Shown here: in pieces, positions 9,698 through 17,880 of the stretch
How positions within the stretch are numbered: the first letter of the stretch is position 1
Layout of the letters: each line of letters opens with the position of its first letter
From: Carpediemonas membranifera
Lineage: Eukaryota > Fornicata
NCBI GenBank assembly: GCA_019828565.1
Contig: JAHDYR010000062.1
Coordinates: forward strand, 1,364,001 to 1,428,000
Reading direction: 5' to 3'
DNA length: 64,000 nt
Notes under the pieces: model-generated
Database searches by the model: none
Seen by the model: the letters and a program-made list of their open reading frames with translations, nothing else
What the model was told of the DNA's origin: nothing
Made by a program: the position numbers and the translations under genes

Positions 9698-9982
9698 TCA
9701 GCGAATCCTGCATTCGATCATGTCCTCGCGGTTGATGAGGACGATGGGCAGCTCGCGACGGGAGACCACGTGGTTATCCTTCACAAACTCGGTGGCATGG
9801 TCGTCATATGTTGATACGGTACGTTCCTCGACGTCTGAAAGAACAAGGGACTCGCGGTAGTCCACAGACTGGATGGTGCCATAGAACGAGCGAACGAAGG
9901 TATCAGCCTGAACCATAACGAATGCTTTGCGACCTAAGAGATCACAGGGAATGTTTGTGGCGTTTTCGGCAGCGTTTGACAT
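9698..9982 (-). CDS. Sm-like (LSm) domain protein
   Basis: The product has 94 residues. The region LLGRKAFVMVQADTFVRSFYGTIQSVDYRESLVLSDVEER fits the Sm1 motif (a strand with G, D, then L.L.D..E), and LPIVLINREDMIECRI fits the Sm2 strand pair, though the usual IRG is replaced by INR. The loop between Sm1 and Sm2 is long, as in LSm3 or LSm1. LSm proteins form heteroheptameric rings on U6 snRNA or decaying mRNA; one (NAA38) is a subunit of an N-acetyltransferase. Which paralogue this is cannot be decided. It is divergently placed to the EH-domain gene, with about 210 bases between the two starts. Confidence 0.65.
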   Translation of the reverse strand: MSNAAENATNIPCDLLGRKAFVMVQADTFVRSFYGTIQSVDYRESLVLSDVEERTVSTYDDHATEFVKDNHVVSRRELPIVLINREDMIECRIR

Positions 9983-10195
9983 CTTCTCGCCCTTGAAAAC
10001 ACGTCGACAAGCTCTGAGTGCAGTTTATGCATCTGACGATGTAGCGCTCAAAATAAGAGACGAGTCGAGTGCCGAAGCGTATACGATGTCTGTCGCGACG
10101 ACACGCCACAGTTTCTCGCCCATTCTGGCGAAGATGGGTCCACAGTCGTTCAAGTCTAAAGTAGGCCAGCACGCCTGTTCACGACTATAGACTGT

Positions 10196-11620
10196 ATGGC
10201 AGATCAATTCCCTTCGTACATTGCAAACCAATGGACTGGAGCTCAGCCAAGAAACACTATTAAGTTCTCATCCACTGAAATTACCTACTACACGGAGTGC
10301 TTTAATCAGGCGCGCCAGACGAAGAGCGACCAGGACTTCATTGAAGGCACAGAGGCTGTAGCATTCCTCAGAAAGTCCAGCCTCCCAATAGCTACGCTCA
10401 GGGGCATCTGGGAGCTGGCGGATCGGAAGAAGCAGGGCAAGCTCGGCAAGCTCGAGTTCTTCCTCGCCATGCGCCTCATCGCCCTCGCCCAGCAGAACAA
10501 GGCGATGTCTCTCGAGGCAGTGATGGCAGTGTCCTTCGCCGGCATCCCGCGCTTTGTCGGCGTCCCCTGCCCCAGCGACTCCCAGCCGACCGACCTCACC
10601 CCCCAGGCCCAGCCCCAGCCCCAGGCACAGATCACACCTCAGCACCACCCCCAGTCCGCCGTACCGCAGCTGAGCGCAGCGCCAGCCCACAGCTCACCGA
10701 TGGCGTCGGGCGGCGTCCCCTCCAAGGCTCCCCTGACCCGGGCGCAGACTGCAAACTCCCTCGATCACGCTGAGAAGCTCATGGGCAGCGTCCAGGTGAT
10801 GCGGCGTGCGGCTATGGAGCACACTGGCATGCTCGCCGTGAAGGACCGGCTGCCCGACCTCAAGCCGATGCTCGACGCCCTCGACGACGCTAAGCAGGCC
10901 ACCGCACGCTCTCTGCAGCACCTTTCCAACGATTTCGAGGAGGTGCGCAAGGAATTCGAAGATGCGCGCGCGCAGGTAGACGCCAAGCAGCGCGAGTTGG
11001 TCGACATGCGGGCCCAGAAGGCAGCTCTCACCGCCAAGATCCAGCTCGTTCGTGACGACATCGAGCGCATGACCCAAGATGACCGAAAGCTCGACGAGGC
11101 CGTCCGTGATCAGCAGCGCGAGGTTGCCGTACTTCAGCAGGAGTTCGACGAGCAGGTCAGTCTCCTCGCTGCACGCCAGGTCACACGCGCCAGACTACTC
11201 AGACAAGCTGTCGACGCGGCCAAGCGCCGTGCGGAAGCCATTGCTGATGCTGAGCTGCCCGCCCCTGTGCCCGACGTCGTTGTCGCCACGCAACAGCCCG
11301 ATATGTGGGATCCCACGCCCGCAAACTCATCCCCCGTCGCCTCTGTGCACGCTGTGGAGCACGAGGAGGCCCAACCACCCGCACCCGACCAGACCCAGCC
11401 TGAGGCAGACACTCAACCCGAACCCGTCGTCGTGAAAGAAGAGCAGACAATCGAGGAGCCCGTAGTCGACCCCGAGGCGCCCGAGGAAACTGAGGAGAAG
11501 GTGGCCACCCAGGGCGCAGTGGAGGACCTGTTTGATGCGATGGAGATGGAGCAGTTCCCGGAACAACCCCCAGCCCCCAGCGGGGCCGCGGACGAGTTTG
11601 ACTGGGATAGTTTCAATTGA
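10196..11620 (+). CDS. EH-domain endocytic scaffold (Eps15/Pan1-like)
   Basis: The product has 474 residues. Residues ~20-105 form one EH domain: paired EF-hand-like helices with FIEGTEAVAFLRKSSLPIATLRGIWELADRKKQGKLGKLEFFLAMRLIALAQ, including the peptide-pocket Trp in IWELAD. A Pro/Gln-rich linker follows, then a long coiled coil at about residues 195-350 and an acidic, Pro-rich tail ending DEFDWDSFN, an acidic-Trp end that could bind AP-2/clathrin-type adaptors. Eps15 has three EH domains; here one is seen, closer to reduced protist forms. Expected role: recruiting NPF-containing cargo adaptors at clathrin-coated pits. The stop codon is followed by a GGTAAA box. Confidence 0.8.
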   Translation: MADQFPSYIANQWTGAQPRNTIKFSSTEITYYTECFNQARQTKSDQDFIEGTEAVAFLRKSSLPIATLRGIWELADRKKQGKLGKLEFFLAMRLIALAQQNKAMSLEAVMAVSFAGIPRFVGVPCPSDSQPTDLTPQAQPQPQAQITPQHHPQSAVPQLSAAPAHSSPMASGGVPSKAPLTRAQTANSLDHAEKLMGSVQVMRRAAMEHTGMLAVKDRLPDLKPMLDALDDAKQATARSLQHLSNDFEEVRKEFEDARAQVDAKQRELVDMRAQKAALTAKIQLVRDDIERMTQDDRKLDEAVRDQQREVAVLQQEFDEQVSLLAARQVTRARLLRQAVDAAKRRAEAIADAELPAPVPDVVVATQQPDMWDPTPANSSPVASVHAVEHEEAQPPAPDQTQPEADTQPEPVVVKEEQTIEEPVVDPEAPEETEEKVATQGAVEDLFDAMEMEQFPEQPPAPSGAADEFDWDSFN

Positions 11621-11691
11621 GGTAAAGTGTTTCTGTATACATGGTGGTCTGATCTGTTTATGTGACAGTAAATGAGCCATGTAGCAGCTGT

Positions 11692-14121
11692 TCAATCTCT
11701 AGTCTGCTCATGGATGTAGATGGGGACCCTGCTCGTGTCCATGACTTGGTGTCTGTTCGCGAGGGCGTCTATCCGTCGTGCTAGCGACTCGAGAGTCAGA
11801 GTTTTGGCATGCCCGTTGCCGAGGTCGATCTGGAGCTGCGAGGTGAGAGGTTCGGTCGGCGAAAGGTCCTGGGCACCGGATTCGACACGGAGACTGGCTG
11901 TGAGGGGATCAACGTCGTCGCCAACGATGCCTGATATGTCAATCTGGATGCGATAACGCGCCCCTCCGACAAGTCGACCGGCCCTGATCTGGGACTCAAG
12001 GCCGGTCACTCCAGTCACACGACGCTCAGTAGAGATGCCGAAGGACGATGTCCCCAAGTTTCCCGAAGAGAACATCGACACTGAACGATCGCCCAAAGTT
12101 GACGACTGCCTCGGCCTGTGTGAACATACCGCCACGGGTGATGGAGTCCGGCCGACCCTGAAGCTGAAGCTGCTGCCGCTGATGTAGCCGTCATTAATGG
12201 CTGGAGAGTGCGGGTTGGGAGTCTGAGGAATTCCGGAAATGTATGAATCAGCAACCGACTGTGGTTCTTTGTGGCGACGGAATCGTCCCCTAAGCCTCGC
12301 CCCGGTCCTGAAAAATCCAGTTGCGGAACCCTTCACCGATCGCCCAAGCAGGGTCGACCCGCCATGGGCTGAGAACTTCGCACCACTGCTGAACCCGCTG
12401 ATTGAGGACGAGATAGAAGATGACACGATCGACGAGCTGGTCGAGGCTGCCGTCTTGAACAGCTTGGGGACGATGAACCTGGCCGCGCAGAGACAGACGA
12501 GGACTAGTACGACTGCAACGGCTAGGAAGCCGGCCCCTCCGATGATGCACGAGAACACTGACGAGCAGACCGAGCCGGTCAGGTCTGTGAGGTAGGGCAA
12601 GTTAAGGGCCCAATCGGGTAGGACACTACCACCGCCGCTGAACGTCGTCTTCTCCAGGTCTGTTGCTTCCAGGACAACGGAGGCGCTGTCGAGCTCCTCT
12701 GCGGTTGAGGCCGCCTGTAAGAGCACGGAGCAAGTGATTGAGACGGATTGGTCAATGTCGATGAGCGCCACCTCAAATTGGAAGGACTTGGACTCTCCTG
12801 CAGCAATGGTTGCAGTCTGGGAATCGGGCATGGCGAGGCCGTCAAGGTCACATTCCGACACTGACAACACATAGGTCGAGTCCAACGAGCCTTCATTCGT
12901 GACAGAGCAGGCGATTGTGCCCACCCCCGTGCCCTCGGTGAACGACGAGCCCTCCGCCTCAGTGATGCTGGCGTAGCTGACGGTCGTGCTCTCGAACAGA
13001 CCGTGGCCTTCAATGTCGACTGTGATCTTCACAGACATGTCCGCGGCAACGGACAGACCGCTTGGAATGATGCTGCAGTCTTCGTTGATGCAGCGCATAA
13101 ACTCGGGCAGATCGCCCTGCTGGATGGCGGTGGTGTCTTTGTTAATCAAATCCGCGATTTGATTGTTCAATCCAGTGCCAACCTTGCTCGAGCAGAAGCC
13201 GGCCTGTTCCCTGTACGCCTCGAGGAAATCGGGCACGCTACCAATACAGTTGACCTCGCCTGCCTTGCACATGTAGTCGGATGGTACGATGAGAATATCG
13301 CTCGAGTAGTACGCCCCTTCATGCGGGACCAGCAGATAGCGGCCAGTGTAGTCGATGGCGTCATCGCCCCCGACTGACTGCAGAGTCATGGTGACGTTGG
13401 ACTCTGACGCAGTTTTTGAGGCGATGGACACGCTTGCGGTGACGGACTCGTCTCCGATGAGAAGCAGACAGTCGACCCCGGCGACCTGGTTGCGGCTGTA
13501 GATGAGGGAGCCATCATAGTACTTGCCAGACAGCACGGGGCAGTGGGCCACGCTTGTCACCACATTCGTATTCACCGTCAGCCCGAAGCCAGTGTACCTG
13601 CAGTCGTTGGATGCAACGCTCGACAACAAGCAGGATATGTCGCAGCACCGGCCTCTACCCGCAGCAACGACCACCTGAGTCTCTGACCCGTCCTCCATGA
13701 TACTCGCCCTGACCTCAGGGCAGGAGTAGTCGCTCAAAGAGTCGCTGCATTGAGTACTGAAGAGAGAGTAAGTGTACATCGTCTCGGAAATCTGGGCATC
13801 ATACAGCTTGCCAGTATCCTTGAGAGTGTACAAATGCGAGGAGCTGGACAGGCTGCACTTGACGGAGATGTATTCGGAAGTATCGTAAGAATTGCCGTCA
13901 GTGTCGGAGGCACCGGTCACTGTGATGGTGTTTGTGTCCGATGAATCGACGTTGAAGTACAAACGGACCTTATCAATACATTCTTCGGAGCCATCGCGGC
14001 CGTCCCTCGTCGAATAAGACGTGCACTGGTTCAGAACAGTAGCACTGAGAAGCGTGCTGCAGACGCATGTTCCGATGAGTAATACGATCAATATGAAGTG
14101 TTTTGGCTGCAATAGCGGCAT
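11692..14121 (-). CDS. HAP2: HAP2/GCS1 gamete-fusion protein
   Basis: The product has 809 residues. A signal peptide (FILIVLLIGTCVCS) is followed by LLSATVLNQC, the usual HAP2 ectodomain start, a Cys-rich ectodomain to about residue 515, a TM helix at ~520-547 ending in CLCAARF, and a long Ser/Arg-rich cytosolic tail of about 260 residues. The diagnostic HAP2-GCS1 block is seen at ~297-340: FLEAYREQAGFCSSKVG, then LNNQIADLINKD and GDLPEFM, matching the C-x-VGTS-x-AF-x-QP-x-C...L-x-x-QL-x-DL pattern. A domain III-like stretch with VTNEGSLDSTYVLSVSEC follows at ~405-425. HAP2 is a class II-type fusogen that merges gamete membranes, so the gene points to a sexual cycle. No intron or break is seen. 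Confidence 0.85.
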   Translation of the reverse strand: MPLLQPKHFILIVLLIGTCVCSTLLSATVLNQCTSYSTRDGRDGSEECIDKVRLYFNVDSSDTNTITVTGASDTDGNSYDTSEYISVKCSLSSSSHLYTLKDTGKLYDAQISETMYTYSLFSTQCSDSLSDYSCPEVRASIMEDGSETQVVVAAGRGRCCDISCLLSSVASNDCRYTGFGLTVNTNVVTSVAHCPVLSGKYYDGSLIYSRNQVAGVDCLLLIGDESVTASVSIASKTASESNVTMTLQSVGGDDAIDYTGRYLLVPHEGAYYSSDILIVPSDYMCKAGEVNCIGSVPDFLEAYREQAGFCSSKVGTGLNNQIADLINKDTTAIQQGDLPEFMRCINEDCSIIPSGLSVAADMSVKITVDIEGHGLFESTTVSYASITEAEGSSFTEGTGVGTIACSVTNEGSLDSTYVLSVSECDLDGLAMPDSQTATIAAGESKSFQFEVALIDIDQSVSITCSVLLQAASTAEELDSASVVLEATDLEKTTFSGGGSVLPDWALNLPYLTDLTGSVCSSVFSCIIGGAGFLAVAVVLVLVCLCAARFIVPKLFKTAASTSSSIVSSSISSSISGFSSGAKFSAHGGSTLLGRSVKGSATGFFRTGARLRGRFRRHKEPQSVADSYISGIPQTPNPHSPAINDGYISGSSFSFRVGRTPSPVAVCSHRPRQSSTLGDRSVSMFSSGNLGTSSFGISTERRVTGVTGLESQIRAGRLVGGARYRIQIDISGIVGDDVDPLTASLRVESGAQDLSPTEPLTSQLQIDLGNGHAKTLTLESLARRIDALANRHQVMDTSRVPIYIHEQTRD

Positions 14122-14442
14122 GCTAACGCGAAAATGTGGAATAGTTCAACCCCATAGCTGGTGGAAGATGACCGGCGAAATTTTCGGCGCTAATCTGCGG
14201 GGTCGGTCAGCCTCTCTGACTGTACAAGCTGCGAGGACTCACTTCCGTAGCCCACTCCAATGGTGCTCACGGCAGCTCAAAGGAATAGCGTACATCGAGA
14301 AACAGTACGGATTTGATCGGAATTGTCGGCCCGCGGAAAGGACCTAATACCCCACCCAGAAGCACACCAATTGCAGTCTCAGATGCTCAGGGGGGCGGGT
14401 TTAGTTTTCGAGTCGTACGGTCAGCACAGGCAATTGGCGCGC
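14122..14442 (+). other. Intergenic region between HAP2 and the next plus-strand gene
   Basis: Divergent promoter region. Immediately upstream of the HAP2 ATG, minus strand, is TTTTCGCGTTAGC, a relative of the recurrent motif. No coding frame with support. The downstream gene may start at 14383 instead of 14443. Confidence 0.4.
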
Positions 14443-14940
14443 ATGGATGAAAGAACGTTCATCGTGCCCCATGGCACCTTTAAGGACTTCAAGAGTATCA
14501 CCGATAAGCATGGATTAGCATCCTATGGCGTGGTTTCAGGCCGCGGTCAGGATGGGCATCCTACAGCCGTCATCTGCCAACTGTCGGAGATCGACAACGC
14601 TATGAGCTCCATCACCGATGCAAACGTTGCCCCCTATGCATTCACATTCGCCGCCCAGGCAGATATCTCCGCAGCGGTGCCGTTGCCGGGCAAGATGTCC
14701 CTCGAGGAGGCCGTCGATGCAATCACTGCCGGTAACGCCATCATCTCGGACGCTCAGCACCACGCCAAGTCTGTTCAGAGGCCGAAGGCTGCCGTGCCCT
14801 CTAAGCCTGTGTCGAGACCTGCGTCGAAGCCCGCTGCCGCCAAGGGCAAGGTAGCGACAAAGACCGCCAAGCCAGCGATTAAGAAGACGGCTAAGAAGAA
14901 GAGTGCCCAGTCTTCCATGGCCATGTTCATCAAGAAGTGA
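14443..14940 (+). CDS. Small basic protein with a C-terminal PIP-box-like motif
   Basis: From the ATG at 14443 (MDERTFIVPHGTFKDF) the product has 165 residues; an in-frame ATG at 14383 would add 20. The N-terminal ~110 residues look globular with mixed helices and strands and no family recognised. The C-terminal third is a Lys/Ala/Pro-rich linker (repeats of KPA, KTAK) that resembles histone H1-like tails, and the protein ends QSSMAMFIKK. This is close to the PCNA-binding consensus Q-x-x-(I/L/M)-x-x-aromatic-aromatic, with Ile in the last position. A basic linker ending in a PIP box is also found in POLD3 and RNASEH2B, but the N-terminal part does not clearly match either. A replication or repair partner of PCNA is a hypothesis only. 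Confidence 0.55.
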   Translation: MDERTFIVPHGTFKDFKSITDKHGLASYGVVSGRGQDGHPTAVICQLSEIDNAMSSITDANVAPYAFTFAAQADISAAVPLPGKMSLEEAVDAITAGNAIISDAQHHAKSVQRPKAAVPSKPVSRPASKPAAAKGKVATKTAKPAIKKTAKKKSAQSSMAMFIKK

Positions 14941-15007
14941 GCGATGGGCCTATATCTCTGAATTTCGTTCCGGCGTCATAAACTGCGTGTGAACAAAATT
15001 TCCTGGA

Positions 15008-15631
15008 ATGAGCGTTGTGGACGGCCAGAAAGCGTTTCAACGGTTGAAAACAGAAGTTCGGGAGCTAGATACTGAGGTTCGGTCATTGATAACGAAAAGC
15101 CGATCCCCAGAGGAGCAAAAGCGGTTATTCGGCCTCATTTCCCGTAACAAGCAGATTATTGGCGAATTCGAGCAGATCACAGAAGCAGCAAAGCACAATT
15201 CTCACCGCGCTCGTCATTACGCGAAAGACGAAGTTGAATCAAGCGTCAAGCAGCTCGCGGACCTCAAGGAGTCATACAGGCTCATGCTCAAGGCGTCCGA
15301 GCTCAGTGGTGACGCCCCAATCGCAGACAGCAAGGAGATGCACGAGGAGCGGCGGAAGGCTATTGAGCTGGAGGGCATTCTGGAGATTGAGCAGCTCGAT
15401 ACCGAGATTTCCACCCTGACCAAGGACAGCACCAGCCTGACTGACGTCGAGAAAGCTGCCAGCAGTGCCTTATCAGCCGTAGAGAAAGAGATCGCCGCGC
15501 TGTCTGCCGAGATCGCCGACTCAGAGGCCCGCTACCAGCGGGTCGTCGAGGAACTCTGTCGCAGAGTCGGTGTGGGTCGAGTCAAGGCTGCCCTGCCCCA
15601 GCTCATGCCCCAGAAGGGGGGTAGGGCGTGA
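15008..15631 (+). CDS. Coiled-coil protein, function unknown
   Basis: The product has 207 residues and is almost entirely predicted helix. Heptad-like spacing of Leu/Ile is visible in FQRLKTEVRELDTEVRSLI, QLADLKESYRLMLKASEL and the long stretch ILEIEQLDTEISTLTKD...SAVEKEIAALSAEIAD. No membrane anchor or signal peptide is present. The C-terminus is basic and rich in Gly/Pro. The length and helix content would fit a tethering, kinetochore, ciliary or SNARE-associated factor, but no diagnostic motif supports any of them. The ATG lies just after an AT-rich leader (AAAATTTCCTGGA). Confidence 0.65.
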   Translation: MSVVDGQKAFQRLKTEVRELDTEVRSLITKSRSPEEQKRLFGLISRNKQIIGEFEQITEAAKHNSHRARHYAKDEVESSVKQLADLKESYRLMLKASELSGDAPIADSKEMHEERRKAIELEGILEIEQLDTEISTLTKDSTSLTDVEKAASSALSAVEKEIAALSAEIADSEARYQRVVEELCRRVGVGRVKAALPQLMPQKGGRA

Positions 15632-15953
15632 GTGTGTGGTGGGCGTCTTGGTTGACGTAGTTCATGTTGTTGTCCTTGGAAAGCCGCCCGTTTATTGTAT
15701 AAAACGCGCAGACCAGTGATGACTGGGTGACTGAGTGTAACTGTATCTCCATCCGGCTGTGCCATATCGCAGTCCATTCAAGCGCGAGCGGGCAGACACA
15801 CAACTCTCAGCATGAAAAGATAGTCTGATACAGAATGGTGCAGAGGGTTGTTGTGGTGGTCTCCCGTGCTCCTGTGAGCCTGCCCAAGCACGGCCATGGG
15901 ACGACTCCAACAAAGTCGACGACGCCGGAACTAAACGCAAATCGGCCTTCAGG
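15632..15953 (+). other. Intergenic region upstream of TOP3
   Basis: No supported gene. An ATG at 15835 opens a short frame that is out of phase with TOP3 and stops early; it could act as an upstream ORF if the TOP3 transcript starts that far 5'. Confidence 0.4.
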
Positions 15954-17820
15954 ATGCGCCAACGAGTGCTTCATGTGGCGGAAAAGCCTTCTGTAGCCAA
16001 GATATGTAGCCCTTTCTCTTTTCATCCCAATTACACAGGAGATTAGCCGCCTTCTGTCCAATTCCACCGCCAGGTCCCAACGCGGCGAATCAAAGTACAA
16101 TCCGCTCTATGTTTTCAACCAGAAGTTCTTTGGAAGAGACGCTGAGTTCGTCTTCACTTCTGTCAGTGGCCACATCCAGGAAATGCAGTTCCCGCAAGGC
16201 ACGAAGGACTGGAACGGCGTCGACCCCGCTGTTCTCTTCACATGCCCCGTTACCAAGCATATCACCAAGGACGCGGCGAAGATTGCCCGTCAGATTGAGA
16301 AAGAGGCTCGACGCGCCGACCATCTAGTGCTGTGGACCGATTGCGATAGGGAAGGCGAGAACATCGGCGCGGAGATCGCCGATACCGCGGGTAGGGCCAA
16401 CCCTCGAATCGACGTGCACAGGGCGCGGTTCAACGCTGTCACCGGCTACGATGTGACACGAGCCCTGGATAATCTGGACAAACTCGACACAGCCCTAGCC
16501 GCAGCAGCAGACGTGCGAAGCGAGCTCGACCTACGTATCGGCGCCGCCTTTACCCGCCACCTGACTCTCTCTGCCCGTCGCCACATGGGCATGAGCGCCC
16601 CCAAGCTCCTCTCCTACGGGCCCTGCCAGATCCCCACTCTCGGCCTCGTCATTGAGGCTGCAGACCGACACGACACGTTCATCCCTCAGTCGTTCTGGTA
16701 CCTCAAGCTCTTCGCCACTCTCCCATGGGGCAAGGTGCCGTTCACTTGGACTCGAGGCAGACTCTTTGACCAAAGAGCGGTTGAAATACTACACGCGAGA
16801 ACAGTGGACCGCCCGGTGCTGCTTGAACGGGTTGAAGAGGCTGAGTCGAAGGTCGTGAGGCCAAGGCCGATGGATACGATTGGACTGCAGACAAGCATGG
16901 CCAGGAGATATCGCGTGCCGGCGTCTACCACGATGAAAGTGGCAGAATCACTGTACCAGCGCGGCCTTCTGTCATATCCCAGAACCGAAACCACGATATT
17001 CGCTCAAACAATAGATTTAGACCGTATCTTATCCGATATTTCATCCACCCCCGAGGTGGCCCGCATGGCTGCCCGGCTACGAGAGCTAGGACGCGTTTCC
17101 CCCAGGAACGACGGCCGGTCGGACGGGGCTCACCCGCCCATCCACCCGACTGGGCCTGCTACTCTGCCAGGTGGCAGTGTCGAGCAGAAGCTGTATGACT
17201 TGGTAACTCGTCGGTTTATGGCGTGTCAGGCGCCCGATGGTGTCGACTCGACCATGCGGCTGTCTGCTACAGTCGGCCCTGAACGGTTCCACGCCTCATT
17301 CCGTTCAGTGAAGAGCAAGGGCTGGCGTGAGTTCGAGGGCAGCGGGGGAAACGAACGAGGCCTGCCCGAGGCATCCCAAGTGAGAGGTCTGCGGGAGCTC
17401 CCGAGCACTGGTGTGAAGCTCGAGTCGGGCCAGACCGAGCCCCCTCCCCTGCTGGACGAGGCGGGGCTGATCCGAGCTATGAACGACAGGGGGATCGGGA
17501 CGGACGCCACTACTGCTGAGCACGTTAACACAATTATCAGCAGAAACTACGCGACGCGAGAGACTTCCGCGATCAAGCCGACGCCACTGGGTCGGGGGTT
17601 AATCAGCGGTCTCCTTGGCTGTGGCGCGAGTGCCCAAGCCTTGGTGAAACCCACCGGACGGGCTTTGACTGAGATGCGGATGCGACGCGTGGCGGGAGGG
17701 CTGGAACGGCCAGGTGATGTGGTGAGGCAGACGGTGGACGTCCACACGGCGGCATGGCGGGAGGTGCTTGGCGGTACGAGGGCTATTGTAGCCAGGATGC
17801 AGGAGCAGATGAACGCGTAG
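15954..17820 (+). CDS. TOP3: DNA topoisomerase III (type IA), spliced: 15954-16001 joined to 16039-17820
   Basis: After removal of a 37-nt intron the product has 609 residues. Exon 1 encodes the TOPRIM start MRQRVLHVAEKPSVAK; exon 2 continues EISRLLSN without a gap. Further motifs: TSVSGH, the acidic metal triad in WTDCDREGEN (~115-123), RARF, ELDLRIGAAFTR, SYGPCQIPTLG, the active-site Tyr in LLSYPRTET (Tyr near 329), HPPIHPT and DRGIGTDATTAEH. The enzyme passes single strands and, with a RecQ helicase, dissolves recombination intermediates. The zinc fingers and Gly/Arg tail of metazoan TOP3A are absent; the protein ends soon after the type IA core. TOP3A versus TOP3B is not firmly decided: WTDCDREGENIG favours A, SYGPCQ and EKPS favour B. 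Confidence 0.92.
16002..16038 (+). other. Intron in TOP3 with non-canonical AT...AG ends (37 nt)
   Basis: It starts ATATGTAG and ends TTACACAG. Protein continuity (SVAK|EISRLL) places it exactly. Reading through gives a stop codon soon after (GAT TAG). The other introns here start GTNNGT; ATATGT equals GTATGT with the first G changed to A. A one-base shift would give GA...CA instead, so no GT-AG solution keeps the frame. Confidence 0.75.
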
Positions 17821-17880
17821 CATCAGAAGGCCTCTCTGCCGCGGGATAAAAGCAGCTTACGAAACGACGACAAAGGAGTG

